NCBI RefSeq assembly: GCF_014650995.1
Contig: NZ_BMWA01000001.1
Location: forward strand, 372,001 to 436,000
Origin: Streptomyces viridiviolaceus
GTDB taxonomy: Bacteria; Actinomycetota; Actinomycetes; Streptomycetales; Streptomycetaceae
Length of the DNA stretch: 64,000 bases
Direction: 5' to 3'
The notes below the pieces were generated by a model. The model worked only from the letters and a program-made list of their open reading frames with translations. It searched no databases and was not told the DNA's origin. The translations under genes were made by a program, and so were the position numbers. Position 1 is the stretch's first letter, and every line of letters starts with the position of its first letter. Positions 1-7,950 of the stretch are shown piece after piece.

Positions 1-110
1 CTGCGCTCCACGACGAGCACGCCGACACCCTGCCTGGCGAGGAACATCGCCGTCGACAGGCCGCCGAGGCCCGCTCCCACCACCAGGACGTCCACCTCGC
101 GGTCGCTCAT
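1..110 (-). CDS. rdmE: FAD-dependent aromatic hydroxylase, RdmE/DnrF-like (N-terminal fragment)
   Basis: Only the first 36 codons are inside the window; the gene runs off the left edge. The peptide begins MSDREVDVLVVGAGLGG and shows the Rossmann FAD-binding signature GxGxxG at residues 12-17, ending near the acidic residue that binds the ribose (VVER). The sequence agrees closely with remembered aklavinone-11-hydroxylases (RdmE, DnrF), which hydroxylate C-11 of the anthracycline aglycone using NADPH and O2. It follows the N-methyltransferase by 49 bases on the same strand and is likely the distal gene of the operon. Other flavin monooxygenases share this start, so the exact regiochemistry is inference from context. 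Confidence 0.75.
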   Translation of the reverse strand, partial: MSDREVDVLVVGAGLGGLSTAMFLARQGVGVLVVER

Positions 111-159
111 GCCACTCCTTTCCCGATTCCTTGTGATGTCCGCCGTCCGCGGGTGTGCC

Positions 160-1808
<1,649 letters not shown>

Positions 1809-2921
1809 CTACTCCTTGGCTGAGGCCGGTGTGGCGGCGGCGACGAACTCGAGGATCGAGAAGTCGAACGGGAGGGTCTTCGAGCGGCTGGTGTGCCGGG
1901 CGGCCTCGGTGAGGCCGACGGAGGCCACGAGCCGCACCACCTCGTCGCGGGTGCGGACCCTTCCGCCCATGAACGTCAGCATCCGCAGGTCGAGAAGGGT
2001 GCTGAAGAAGCGGTCGGCTCCGTCCCCGGCGCTGTCGGCGCGGTCCAGGACGAGGAGTCGGCCACCGGGTTCCAGGGCCTGGACGCAGCCTCGCAGGATG
2101 GCCAGGGCATCCTCGTCGGACCAGTTCAGCAGGACGAACGACAGGACGACGACGTCGGCGGTGACGGGCAGCGGCTTGAAGAAGTCGCCCTCCACGACCG
2201 TGAGCCGGTCGCCGAGGCCGGCGTCCGCGAAGCGCCGCCGGGCCTGCTCGGCGGGGCCGGCCAGCTCCACCAGCGTGCCCCGTACGCCGGGGGCCTCCCG
2301 CGCGACGGCCGCGAGCAGGGCGCCGTTGCCGCCGCCGACGTCCAGGACGTGCCGGACGCCGGACCAGTCGTACGCGGCGGCCGGTCCCTCGTAGGCCAGG
2401 TCCTCGTCGCAGGACATCAGCGCGTCGAAGGAGTCGGCCAGCGCCCGGTCCGCGGAGAGGTCCTCCCAGAACGGCCTGCCGTACCGGTCCGGGTAGGCGG
2501 GGCGGCCGGTGCGCACCACGTCGAGGAGTCCCGTGAAGGCGAGGTCGGCGCGGGCGACGGTGCCGTCGAGGTCCAGCCAGGCGCGCTGCTGGGCCGGGTG
2601 GTCGTCGGCGAGGAGCAGTCCGAGGCGGGTGGGGCGCAACGGCCCGCCCTCCTCGCCGCCCTCCAGGACGCCCACGACGACCAGGTGGCGGACGAGGCGG
2701 GCGAGGGCCGGGGGGTGGGTGCCGGTGCGGGCGGCCAGTCCGGCGATGTCGTGGACCCCGTCGCGGAGGTGGTCGACGAGGCGGAGCGTGGCCGCCACCC
2801 GGACGGCCATGGGGGTCAGGAGGTTGCCGAGCTGCTTGAGCAGGACGTCGAGGTCGGCGTCGGTGGGGGTGTCGGAGGCGGTGTTCCCGTGGGGCTGCGC
2901 GGGTGAGGATGCGCTCACCAT
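1809..2921 (-). CDS. rdmB: Anthracycline 10-hydroxylase, RdmB-like (SAM methyltransferase fold)
   Basis: A 370-residue protein of the O-methyltransferase fold: an N-terminal winged-helix dimerisation region (residues 25-110), then the SAM domain with LDVGGGNG (193-200) and EGDFF (244-248). It matches RdmB far better than DnrK; the FFSTLLDL segment (305-312) contains the serine (Ser307 here) that corresponds to the insertion reported to turn the DnrK-type 4-O-methyltransferase into the RdmB hydroxylase. The expected reaction is SAM-assisted, O2-dependent 10-hydroxylation after 15-demethylation. ATG 2921 follows AAGGAAGG; GTG 2918 is an alternative. Alignment of the serine is from memory. Confidence 0.88.
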   Translation of the reverse strand: MVSASSPAQPHGNTASDTPTDADLDVLLKQLGNLLTPMAVRVAATLRLVDHLRDGVHDIAGLAARTGTHPPALARLVRHLVVVGVLEGGEEGGPLRPTRLGLLLADDHPAQQRAWLDLDGTVARADLAFTGLLDVVRTGRPAYPDRYGRPFWEDLSADRALADSFDALMSCDEDLAYEGPAAAYDWSGVRHVLDVGGGNGALLAAVAREAPGVRGTLVELAGPAEQARRRFADAGLGDRLTVVEGDFFKPLPVTADVVVLSFVLLNWSDEDALAILRGCVQALEPGGRLLVLDRADSAGDGADRFFSTLLDLRMLTFMGGRVRTRDEVVRLVASVGLTEAARHTSRSKTLPFDFSILEFVAAATPASAKE

Positions 2922-2959
2922 GTTCCTTCCTTGGGCGATGGGCTGCCGGAACGCCTCGG

Positions 2960-3397
2960 TCAGGGGCGCCAGCCCTCCTCCTTGGGCCAGGGCTCGCCGA
3001 GCTGGCGGTAGGTCCCGAGGTAGTCGGGCCAGTCGCGGTGGTCGCGGATCTTGCCGTCGACGATCCGGATGAGGTGGATCTGCTCGCCGGAGAAGGGGCG
3101 GCCGGTGGCGGGCATCCCCACGAGTTCGCCGACCTGGCGGCCGTAGAGGGCGAGTTTGGCCCGGACCCAGCTGCCGTTCTCCTCGTAGCCGATCTCCTCG
3201 AGGCGGGCGTCCTCGGAGAAGGTGAGTTTCAACCACTTCACGGCGAGTGCGAAGGCTTCGGGGCCGCGCAGTTCCGGCATGTGTTCCAGGGCGCCGGGGT
3301 TCAGGTACTCGTCGTGGATGAATTCCGCGACGTCGTCCGTGTTTCCGGTGTTGTAGGAATTCACCATACGGCGAACAATGTCGATCCGGTCGCTCAC
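2960..3397 (-). CDS. dnrD: Aklanonic acid methyl ester cyclase, DnrD/AknH/SnoaL-like
   Basis: A 145-residue SnoaL-fold polyketide cyclase that closes the fourth ring of the aglycone by intramolecular aldol condensation, giving aklaviketone from aklanonic acid methyl ester. The family-typical C-terminal stretch DHRDWPDYLGTYRQLG contains the catalytic aspartate. Tyr15 is present as in AknH; the position matching AknH Asn51 is alanine (Ala52), which resembles DnrD as I recall it. Start GTG 3397 is chosen for its strong GGGAGGAG ribosome site; the frame stays open upstream without such a site. First gene of the leftward operon, sharing a promoter region with dnrC. Confidence 0.92.
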   Translation of the reverse strand: MSDRIDIVRRMVNSYNTGNTDDVAEFIHDEYLNPGALEHMPELRGPEAFALAVKWLKLTFSEDARLEEIGYEENGSWVRAKLALYGRQVGELVGMPATGRPFSGEQIHLIRIVDGKIRDHRDWPDYLGTYRQLGEPWPKEEGWRP

Positions 3398-3587
3398 GAT
3401 CGGCTCCTCCCGCTGGTTCGGCGATAGCCTCATCCTTGCTTCCGGATCTGTTCCGGAACAATGCGCTGCCAGGGCCTCTCGACCCAAGGGCAAGCCAGGT
3501 TCGAGCAGCCGACGAGTATCGTCCGACCCATTTTTCAGAGTCACTGGACAGGGTTGTCCGGTCGGGCCATCGCAATCCGGAGGACTC
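3398..3587. promoter_or_regulatory. Divergent dnrD/dnrC promoter with SARP-like heptamers
   Basis: The 190-base spacer between two divergent cluster genes. On the plus strand TCGAGCA (3501-3507) and ACGAGTA (3512-3518) are separated by 4 bases, the 11-base spacing typical of DnrI-family sites, and a TCGAGAG heptamer lies on the minus strand at 3476-3482. A palindrome TTCCGGAA is at 3451-3458. This is a plausible target of the SARP encoded at 4551-5393. Confidence 0.5.
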
Positions 3588-4445
3588 ATGGACGAAACGA
3601 AGTACAAGGCGACGGTCGCCGAGGCGTTCAATGACGCGGCGGCCACCTATGACCAATTGGGTGTCGAGTTCTTCACGCCGATGGGCCGGCGGCTCGTGGA
3701 ACGGGCCGATCCGCAGCGCGGGCAGCGGGTCCTCGACGTGGGCTGCGGGCGGGGAGCCGCGCTGTTCGTGGCGGCGGAGCGGGTCGGCCCGTCCGGTCAC
3801 GTGCTCGGGATCGACATCGCGCCGGCCATGGTGGAGGCGGCGCGGCAGCGGGCCGAGGCGCTCGGTACCGGCCATGTCGAGGTCCGGGTCATGGACGGCG
3901 AGCGCCCCGGCCTCGAGCCGGCCTCCTTCGACGTGGTGACCGGAAGCTACAGCCTGATCTTCCTGCCGGACGCACCGGCCGCGCTGCCCCGCTACGCGCG
4001 CCTGCTGCGGCCGGGCGGACGGATCGCGTTCACCAGCCCGGTGTTCCTGGAGGGCACGTTCCCCTTCCTGCCCCCGGTGTTCACCGAGCTGATCCCGCAG
4101 CGGCTGCTGCGCAACCTGCCCGTCGAGTGGCGTCCCGAGGCGCTCAAGCGCCGGTTCAACAGCTGGCTCTCGGACACGGGGGACCTGACCCGCACGATGA
4201 TCCGTGCCGGCTTCGAGGACGTCGAGATCGCCGACGAGCACGTCGGTCTCGTCGCGCCGGACGGCACGACCTGGGTGGACTGGTCGCACACGCAGGGCAT
4301 GCGGCTGCTGTGGCAGCACCTTCCGGCCTACGAGAGCGAGCAGCTGCGCAAGCGGCTGATCACCGAGCTGGACCGGCTGCGCGGTGACGGACCGCTGCGG
4401 CTGCCGACGCCGGTGCGGTACGTGGTGGCCTCGGTCGCGGCCTGA
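3588..4445 (+). CDS. dnrC: Aklanonic acid methyltransferase, DnrC/AknG-like
   Basis: A 285-residue class I SAM methyltransferase with VLDVGCGRG near residue 49 and an AFNDAAATYDQLGVEFF N-terminus typical of the DnrC/AknG group. In anthracycline assembly this enzyme methylates the carboxyl of aklanonic acid before the DnrD-type cyclase acts, so the two divergent genes catalyse consecutive steps. ATG 3588 follows CCGGAGGA and starts the conserved domain directly; the frame is open further upstream but through the promoter region. A strong hairpin follows the stop at 4479-4519. UbiE-like methyltransferases are related, so the assignment rests partly on neighbours. Confidence 0.83.
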   Translation: MDETKYKATVAEAFNDAAATYDQLGVEFFTPMGRRLVERADPQRGQRVLDVGCGRGAALFVAAERVGPSGHVLGIDIAPAMVEAARQRAEALGTGHVEVRVMDGERPGLEPASFDVVTGSYSLIFLPDAPAALPRYARLLRPGGRIAFTSPVFLEGTFPFLPPVFTELIPQRLLRNLPVEWRPEALKRRFNSWLSDTGDLTRTMIRAGFEDVEIADEHVGLVAPDGTTWVDWSHTQGMRLLWQHLPAYESEQLRKRLITELDRLRGDGPLRLPTPVRYVVASVAA

Positions 4446-4478
4446 GTCCCGCCGGTTCCGCGGCCGGCGGAAGAGGCA

Positions 4479-4519
4479 GGCCCGGGCCGGCGCGGTCTGC
4501 GACCGCTCCGGCCCGGGCC
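4479..4519. terminator. Hairpin between convergent dnrC and SARP genes
   Basis: Arms GGCCCGGGCCGG (4479-4490) and CCGGCCCGGGCC (4508-4519) pair perfectly, and the inside pairs further (GCGGTC with GACCGC). It sits between two convergent stop codons and probably ends transcription from both sides. Confidence 0.75.
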
Positions 4520-4550
4520 GTTGTCACCTTCCGTGCGGCGTCACGCCGCG

Positions 4551-5393
4551 TCAGTACACGCGGGCCGCGCCCGAGGAGGACATGCGGACGATGTCCCCGG
4601 TGGGCCGGCGCAGGCCGCCCTGGGCATCGATGGGCTCCGCGTTGAGGATGGACCGGTGCAGGTCCTGGGCCAGCGGGCCGGGGTCCAGCCCGAGGTGGTT
4701 GACCAGGTTGACCCGCAGCCGCTGGAAGACCTCCAGCGCCTGCGCCCGCCGCCCGTTGAGGTAGAGGGCCCTCATGTACTGGGCGTGCAGGCCCTCGTGG
4801 TACGGGTTGTCGGCGGTCAGTGCCGCCAGCTCGGTGAGCACCTCGCGGTACATGCCGAGCCTCAGCTGGGTGTCGACGAGGTACTCGAGGACCACCAGCC
4901 GGGACTCCTCGAACTGCTGGCGCCGCCCTTCGAGGATGCGCCCGGCGACCACGTCGACGAGGGCCGGGCCCCGCCAGAGCTGAAGGGCGTCGGAGAGGGT
5001 GGACAGGGCGGTTTCGTCGTCGCCGGAGGACAGCGCCCTGCGCCCGTCGGCGACGAGTTGGTGGAACCGGTGGACGTCCAGGTCCCCCCGGCCGGTCCGG
5101 AAGAGGTACCCACCGGACCGGGTGACGAGCATGTCGGCCGCGACCTGACGGGCGGTCAACCCCGTGGCGGTCGCGAGCAGTTTGCGCAGGTTGAGGATGT
5201 AGGTCTGCAGCGTGGTCAGGCAGCTGACCGGAGGATCCTCGTCCCACAGTTCGCGTATCAGCGACGAAACGGGCACCACCTGATCGGCGTGCACGAGGAG
5301 GGTCGCCAGTACGCTTCTCATCTTCGGTGCGCTCGGAGTGTGCAAGTCACCTTCGACCTGCACGGAAAGCGGGCCTAAAACACCCAGCTTCAC
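4551..5393 (-). CDS. SARP-family pathway activator (DnrI-like)
   Basis: A 280-residue Streptomyces antibiotic regulatory protein: an OmpR-like winged helix (residues 1-95, LGVLGPL through YILNLRKLL) followed by a bacterial transcriptional activation domain (about 110-255). DnrI-type SARPs activate aromatic polyketide clusters by binding 11-base-spaced heptamers. GTG 5393 is chosen because it directly precedes the conserved KLGVLGPL and has GGGGGAAA upstream; the frame continues 16 codons further without a better site. Codon 6 is TTA (5376-5378), so translation should depend on the bldA leucyl-tRNA. Convergent with dnrC, divergent from nothing nearby on the plus strand until rfbA. Confidence 0.9.
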   Translation of the reverse strand: MKLGVLGPLSVQVEGDLHTPSAPKMRSVLATLLVHADQVVPVSSLIRELWDEDPPVSCLTTLQTYILNLRKLLATATGLTARQVAADMLVTRSGGYLFRTGRGDLDVHRFHQLVADGRRALSSGDDETALSTLSDALQLWRGPALVDVVAGRILEGRRQQFEESRLVVLEYLVDTQLRLGMYREVLTELAALTADNPYHEGLHAQYMRALYLNGRRAQALEVFQRLRVNLVNHLGLDPGPLAQDLHRSILNAEPIDAQGGLRRPTGDIVRMSSSGAARVY

Positions 5394-5588
5394 GATGTTT
5401 CCCCCATGGTTGCAGACAGCCAGTGGTCTACCGTGCCTCAACTATGCAAACGTAGCAGGCGCTTCACAGGTTCCCGCTGGGATACGGAGGAGGACCTGGA
5501 TTCCGGATCACGGAACGCGCCGGATGCAACGGCGGATGCGGGCCGTCGACAAGTTTCCTTCCCGTCCGACGATGAAGACCATGTTCTC

Positions 5589-5846
5589 TCAGGCCGCGGA
5601 CAGCCGCGTGTTGACGGCGGCCACGAACGCGGCCGGCGTCTTCACGTCGGCGAGGTCCTCCTCGGGGATCTCCACGCCGTATTCGCGTGAAACGCGCGCG
5701 GTGGTCTCCAGCAGGGCCAGCGAGTCGTAACCGAGCGCCGAGAATTCGGTTTCGGCCACTTCTGCCGCCCCGCCGGCCACTTCCTCCTCCCCCGCGCACT
5801 CGCGCAGGATGGAGAAAAGCCTTTCCATCGTCAGTTCCGTCGCCAT
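5589..5846 (-). CDS. Type II polyketide acyl carrier protein
   Basis: An 85-residue acyl carrier protein with the phosphopantetheine attachment motif GYDSLAL (Ser in DSL). The acidic helix II region and length fit type II PKS carriers. ATG 5846 is chosen since AAGGAAGG lies seven bases before it; a longer frame begins at 5873 without that spacing. No ketosynthase genes are nearby; in the daunorubicin cluster the carrier gene dpsG is likewise separated from the ketosynthase pair, so this is probably the carrier of the cluster's PKS located to the left of the window. Confidence 0.9.
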   Translation of the reverse strand: MATELTMERLFSILRECAGEEEVAGGAAEVAETEFSALGYDSLALLETTARVSREYGVEIPEEDLADVKTPAAFVAAVNTRLSAA

Positions 5847-5977
5847 CGTGCTGCCTTCCTTGTGGTCGTTCACTCCTCGTTCCGTTCACCGTCGGTCACC
5901 GATACCGATCGATCATGTACAACTTCGGTCGACCACGGCCACGAAGTGCACTCTATGCAGCTTCGGAAGCGGAAGAC

Positions 5978-5995
5978 TCGAGAACCGATCGAGCG
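5978..5995 (+). promoter_or_regulatory. Candidate SARP binding heptamers upstream of rfbA
   Basis: TCGAGAA (5978-5984) and TCGAGCG (5989-5995) form a direct repeat with 4-base spacing, the layout of DnrI-type operators (consensus near TCGAGCG/C). They lie 128 bases before the thymidylyltransferase gene and between it and the divergent carrier protein gene. Confidence 0.55.
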
Positions 5996-6122
5996 GAGCC
6001 GCCAGGAATGCACCACAACGCCCCACGACCTCGGATCGCGGTCAATATCCGCCAGACGATTATTGTCCCCGGAGCCCCTCCCGCCTACTGTCACCAAAGA
6101 ATGCCCAGACCAAGGAGGAACC

Positions 6123-6998
6123 GTGAAAGGAATTGTCCTGGCGGGCGGCTACGGCAGCCGATTGCATCCGATCACCCTGGCGGTGTCGAAGCAATTGCTT
6201 CCCGTCAACGACAAACCGTTGATCTACTACCCGCTGTCGGCGCTGATGCTGGCCGACGTCCGGGACATCCTGATCATCGCGCTGCCCGGCGACATCCCTC
6301 AACTGCAACGACTCCTGGGAGACGGCAGCCAGCTGGGGATCTCGCTCACGTACGCGGAGCAGCCCGTCCCCAACGGGCTGGCGCAAGCCTTCATCACGGG
6401 AGCCGACCATATCGGCGATGATTCGGTGGCCCTCGTCCTCGGCGACAACATCTTTCACGGAAACGGTTTCTACGATCTCCTCGCGGAGCACACCCGGAAC
6501 GTCGACGGCTGCGTCCTCTTCGGATATCCGGTCAACGACCCCGAGCGATACGGAGTCGGCGAAGTGGACGAATCGGGGCGTCTTGTATCTCTGGCCGAAA
6601 AGCCCGAAAAGCCGCGTTCGAATCTGGCCATCACGGGTCTCTATCTGTATGACAACGACGTGGTCGAAATCGCCCGTCGGATACGTCCGTCAGCGCGCGG
6701 GGAACTGGAGATCACCGACGTCAACCAGGTCTATCTCGAAGCCGGCAGGGCGAAACTCGTCACCTTCGGCCGCGGATTCGCCTGGCTGGATGCCGGCACC
6801 CCGCAGTCGCTGCTCCAGGCCGGCCAGTACGTGCAGACCCTGGAGGACCGCCAGGGGGTGCGGATCGCCTGCCTGGAAGAGGTCGCCCTGCGGATGGGCT
6901 TCATCGACGCCGACGCCTGCCACCGGCTCGGGGCGAAGCTCTCGCGCTCCGGGTACGGCGAGTACGTGATGGCCGTCGCCGGCGAGATGGGTGCCTGA
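6123..6998 (+). CDS. rfbA: Glucose-1-phosphate thymidylyltransferase
   Basis: A 291-residue RmlA-type nucleotidyltransferase making dTDP-glucose from glucose-1-phosphate and dTTP, the first step of deoxysugar supply for glycosylation. It shows the nucleotide-binding loop LAGGYGSRLHPIT (residues 6-18), SKQLLPV, and LGDNIFHG with its metal-binding aspartate. GTG 6123 follows AGGAGG. The first two thirds use codons such as GAA, AAA, CGA, TAT and TTG more than the neighbours, which suggests a separate origin inside the cluster. DnrL and AknY are the anthracycline counterparts. Probably SARP-regulated through the heptamers at 5978-5995. Confidence 0.93.
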   Translation: MKGIVLAGGYGSRLHPITLAVSKQLLPVNDKPLIYYPLSALMLADVRDILIIALPGDIPQLQRLLGDGSQLGISLTYAEQPVPNGLAQAFITGADHIGDDSVALVLGDNIFHGNGFYDLLAEHTRNVDGCVLFGYPVNDPERYGVGEVDESGRLVSLAEKPEKPRSNLAITGLYLYDNDVVEIARRIRPSARGELEITDVNQVYLEAGRAKLVTFGRGFAWLDAGTPQSLLQAGQYVQTLEDRQGVRIACLEEVALRMGFIDADACHRLGAKLSRSGYGEYVMAVAGEMGA

Positions 6999-7005
6999 CC
7001 CGGGT

Positions 7006-7050
7006 GCGCGGCGGGGGCCGGCGGGTGCTGCTCGCCGGCCCCCGCCGCGC
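7006..7050. terminator. Strong bidirectional hairpin after rfbA
   Basis: Arms GCGCGGCGGGGGCCGGCG (7006-7023) and its exact complement (7033-7050) form an 18-bp stem with a 9-base loop, between the convergent rfbA and aldo/keto reductase genes. Confidence 0.85.
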
Positions 7051-7067
7051 TCCCGGCGTCCTCCGTC

Positions 7068-7922
7068 TCACTCCTCGTTCAGGAGGGCGAGCTGCTCGTC
7101 GGTGAGGGCGATGCCGGCCGCCGCCATGTTGGCCCTCAGGTGGGACATCGAGGCGGTGCCGGGAATGGGCAGCAGCACCGGGGAGCGGTGCAGCAGCCAG
7201 GCGAGTGCCACCTGCGTGGTCGTGGCCCCCACCTCGGCGGCGACCCGGGCCAGGGCGCTGTCCGGCGCCGGCCGCACCGTCCCGGCCAGCGGCTTCCAGG
7301 CGATGAACGCGATCCCCTGCTGCGCGCAGTGGTCCAGCACCTTCTCGTGGCGCCGGTCGTAGAGGCTGTACTTGTTCTGCACGCTCACCACCGGGACGAT
7401 CTCCCGGGCCCGCTCGAGCTGGTCCACCGTGACCTCGGAGAGGCCGATGTGCCGGACCTTCCCCTCCTCCTGGAGCTGCTTGAGCGCACCGACCTGGTCC
7501 TCCAGCGGAACCTGGGGGTCGACGCGGTGCAGCTGGAAGAGCTCGACGCACTCCAGCCGCAGCCGGCGCAGGCTCAGCTCCGCCTGCTGGCGCAGGTAAT
7601 CGGGCCTGCCGAGGGCCCGCCACTGGTGCGGGCCGGGCCTGACCTCGCCGGCCTTGGTCGAGACGACCAGCCCCGGTGCGTAGGGGTGCAGCGCGGAGGC
7701 GAGCAGCTCCTCGTTGGCACCGAGGCCGTAGACGTCCGCGGTGTCGATGAACGTCACGCCGAGCTCGACCGCGCGCCGTGCGACCTCCATGGCCTTGTCC
7801 GGCCGGGCCGGCGGGCCCCAGTGGTGGGGCCCGGTGAGCCGCAGCGCGCCGAAGCCCAGCCGGCCGACGGTGAGGTCCTCTCCCAGGGTGACGTGTGTGC
7901 CGACGGATCGGGCGGAGTCCAC
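7068..7922 (-). CDS. Aldo/keto reductase
   Basis: A 284-residue NADPH-dependent aldo/keto reductase with the family catalytic region FIDTADVYGLGANEELL (Asp and Tyr), the lysine in STKAGE, and the cofactor-binding PIPGT motif near the C-terminus. GTG 7922 is picked because it lies 28 bases after the oxidase stop and just ahead of the conserved domain; the longer frame overlaps the oxidase gene. Co-oriented with the sugar oxidase, so likely one operon. In sugar clusters this family includes 2,3-reductases of 4-keto-6-deoxyhexoses, but the sequence also resembles general pyridoxal-reductase-like members, so a role in the glycoside remains inference. Confidence 0.72.
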   Translation of the reverse strand: MDSARSVGTHVTLGEDLTVGRLGFGALRLTGPHHWGPPARPDKAMEVARRAVELGVTFIDTADVYGLGANEELLASALHPYAPGLVVSTKAGEVRPGPHQWRALGRPDYLRQQAELSLRRLRLECVELFQLHRVDPQVPLEDQVGALKQLQEEGKVRHIGLSEVTVDQLERAREIVPVVSVQNKYSLYDRRHEKVLDHCAQQGIAFIAWKPLAGTVRPAPDSALARVAAEVGATTTQVALAWLLHRSPVLLPIPGTASMSHLRANMAAAGIALTDEQLALLNEE

Positions 7923-7950
7923 GGTGGCGCGTTTCCTTCCGGATTCGGGG

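Noticed and set aside
1809..4319. Minus-strand frame of 836 codons that would fuse the RdmB-like protein to upstream sequence
   Set aside because: Only the last 370 codons are homologous; the rest is antisense to the cyclase and dnrC genes and a strong ribosome site marks ATG 2921.
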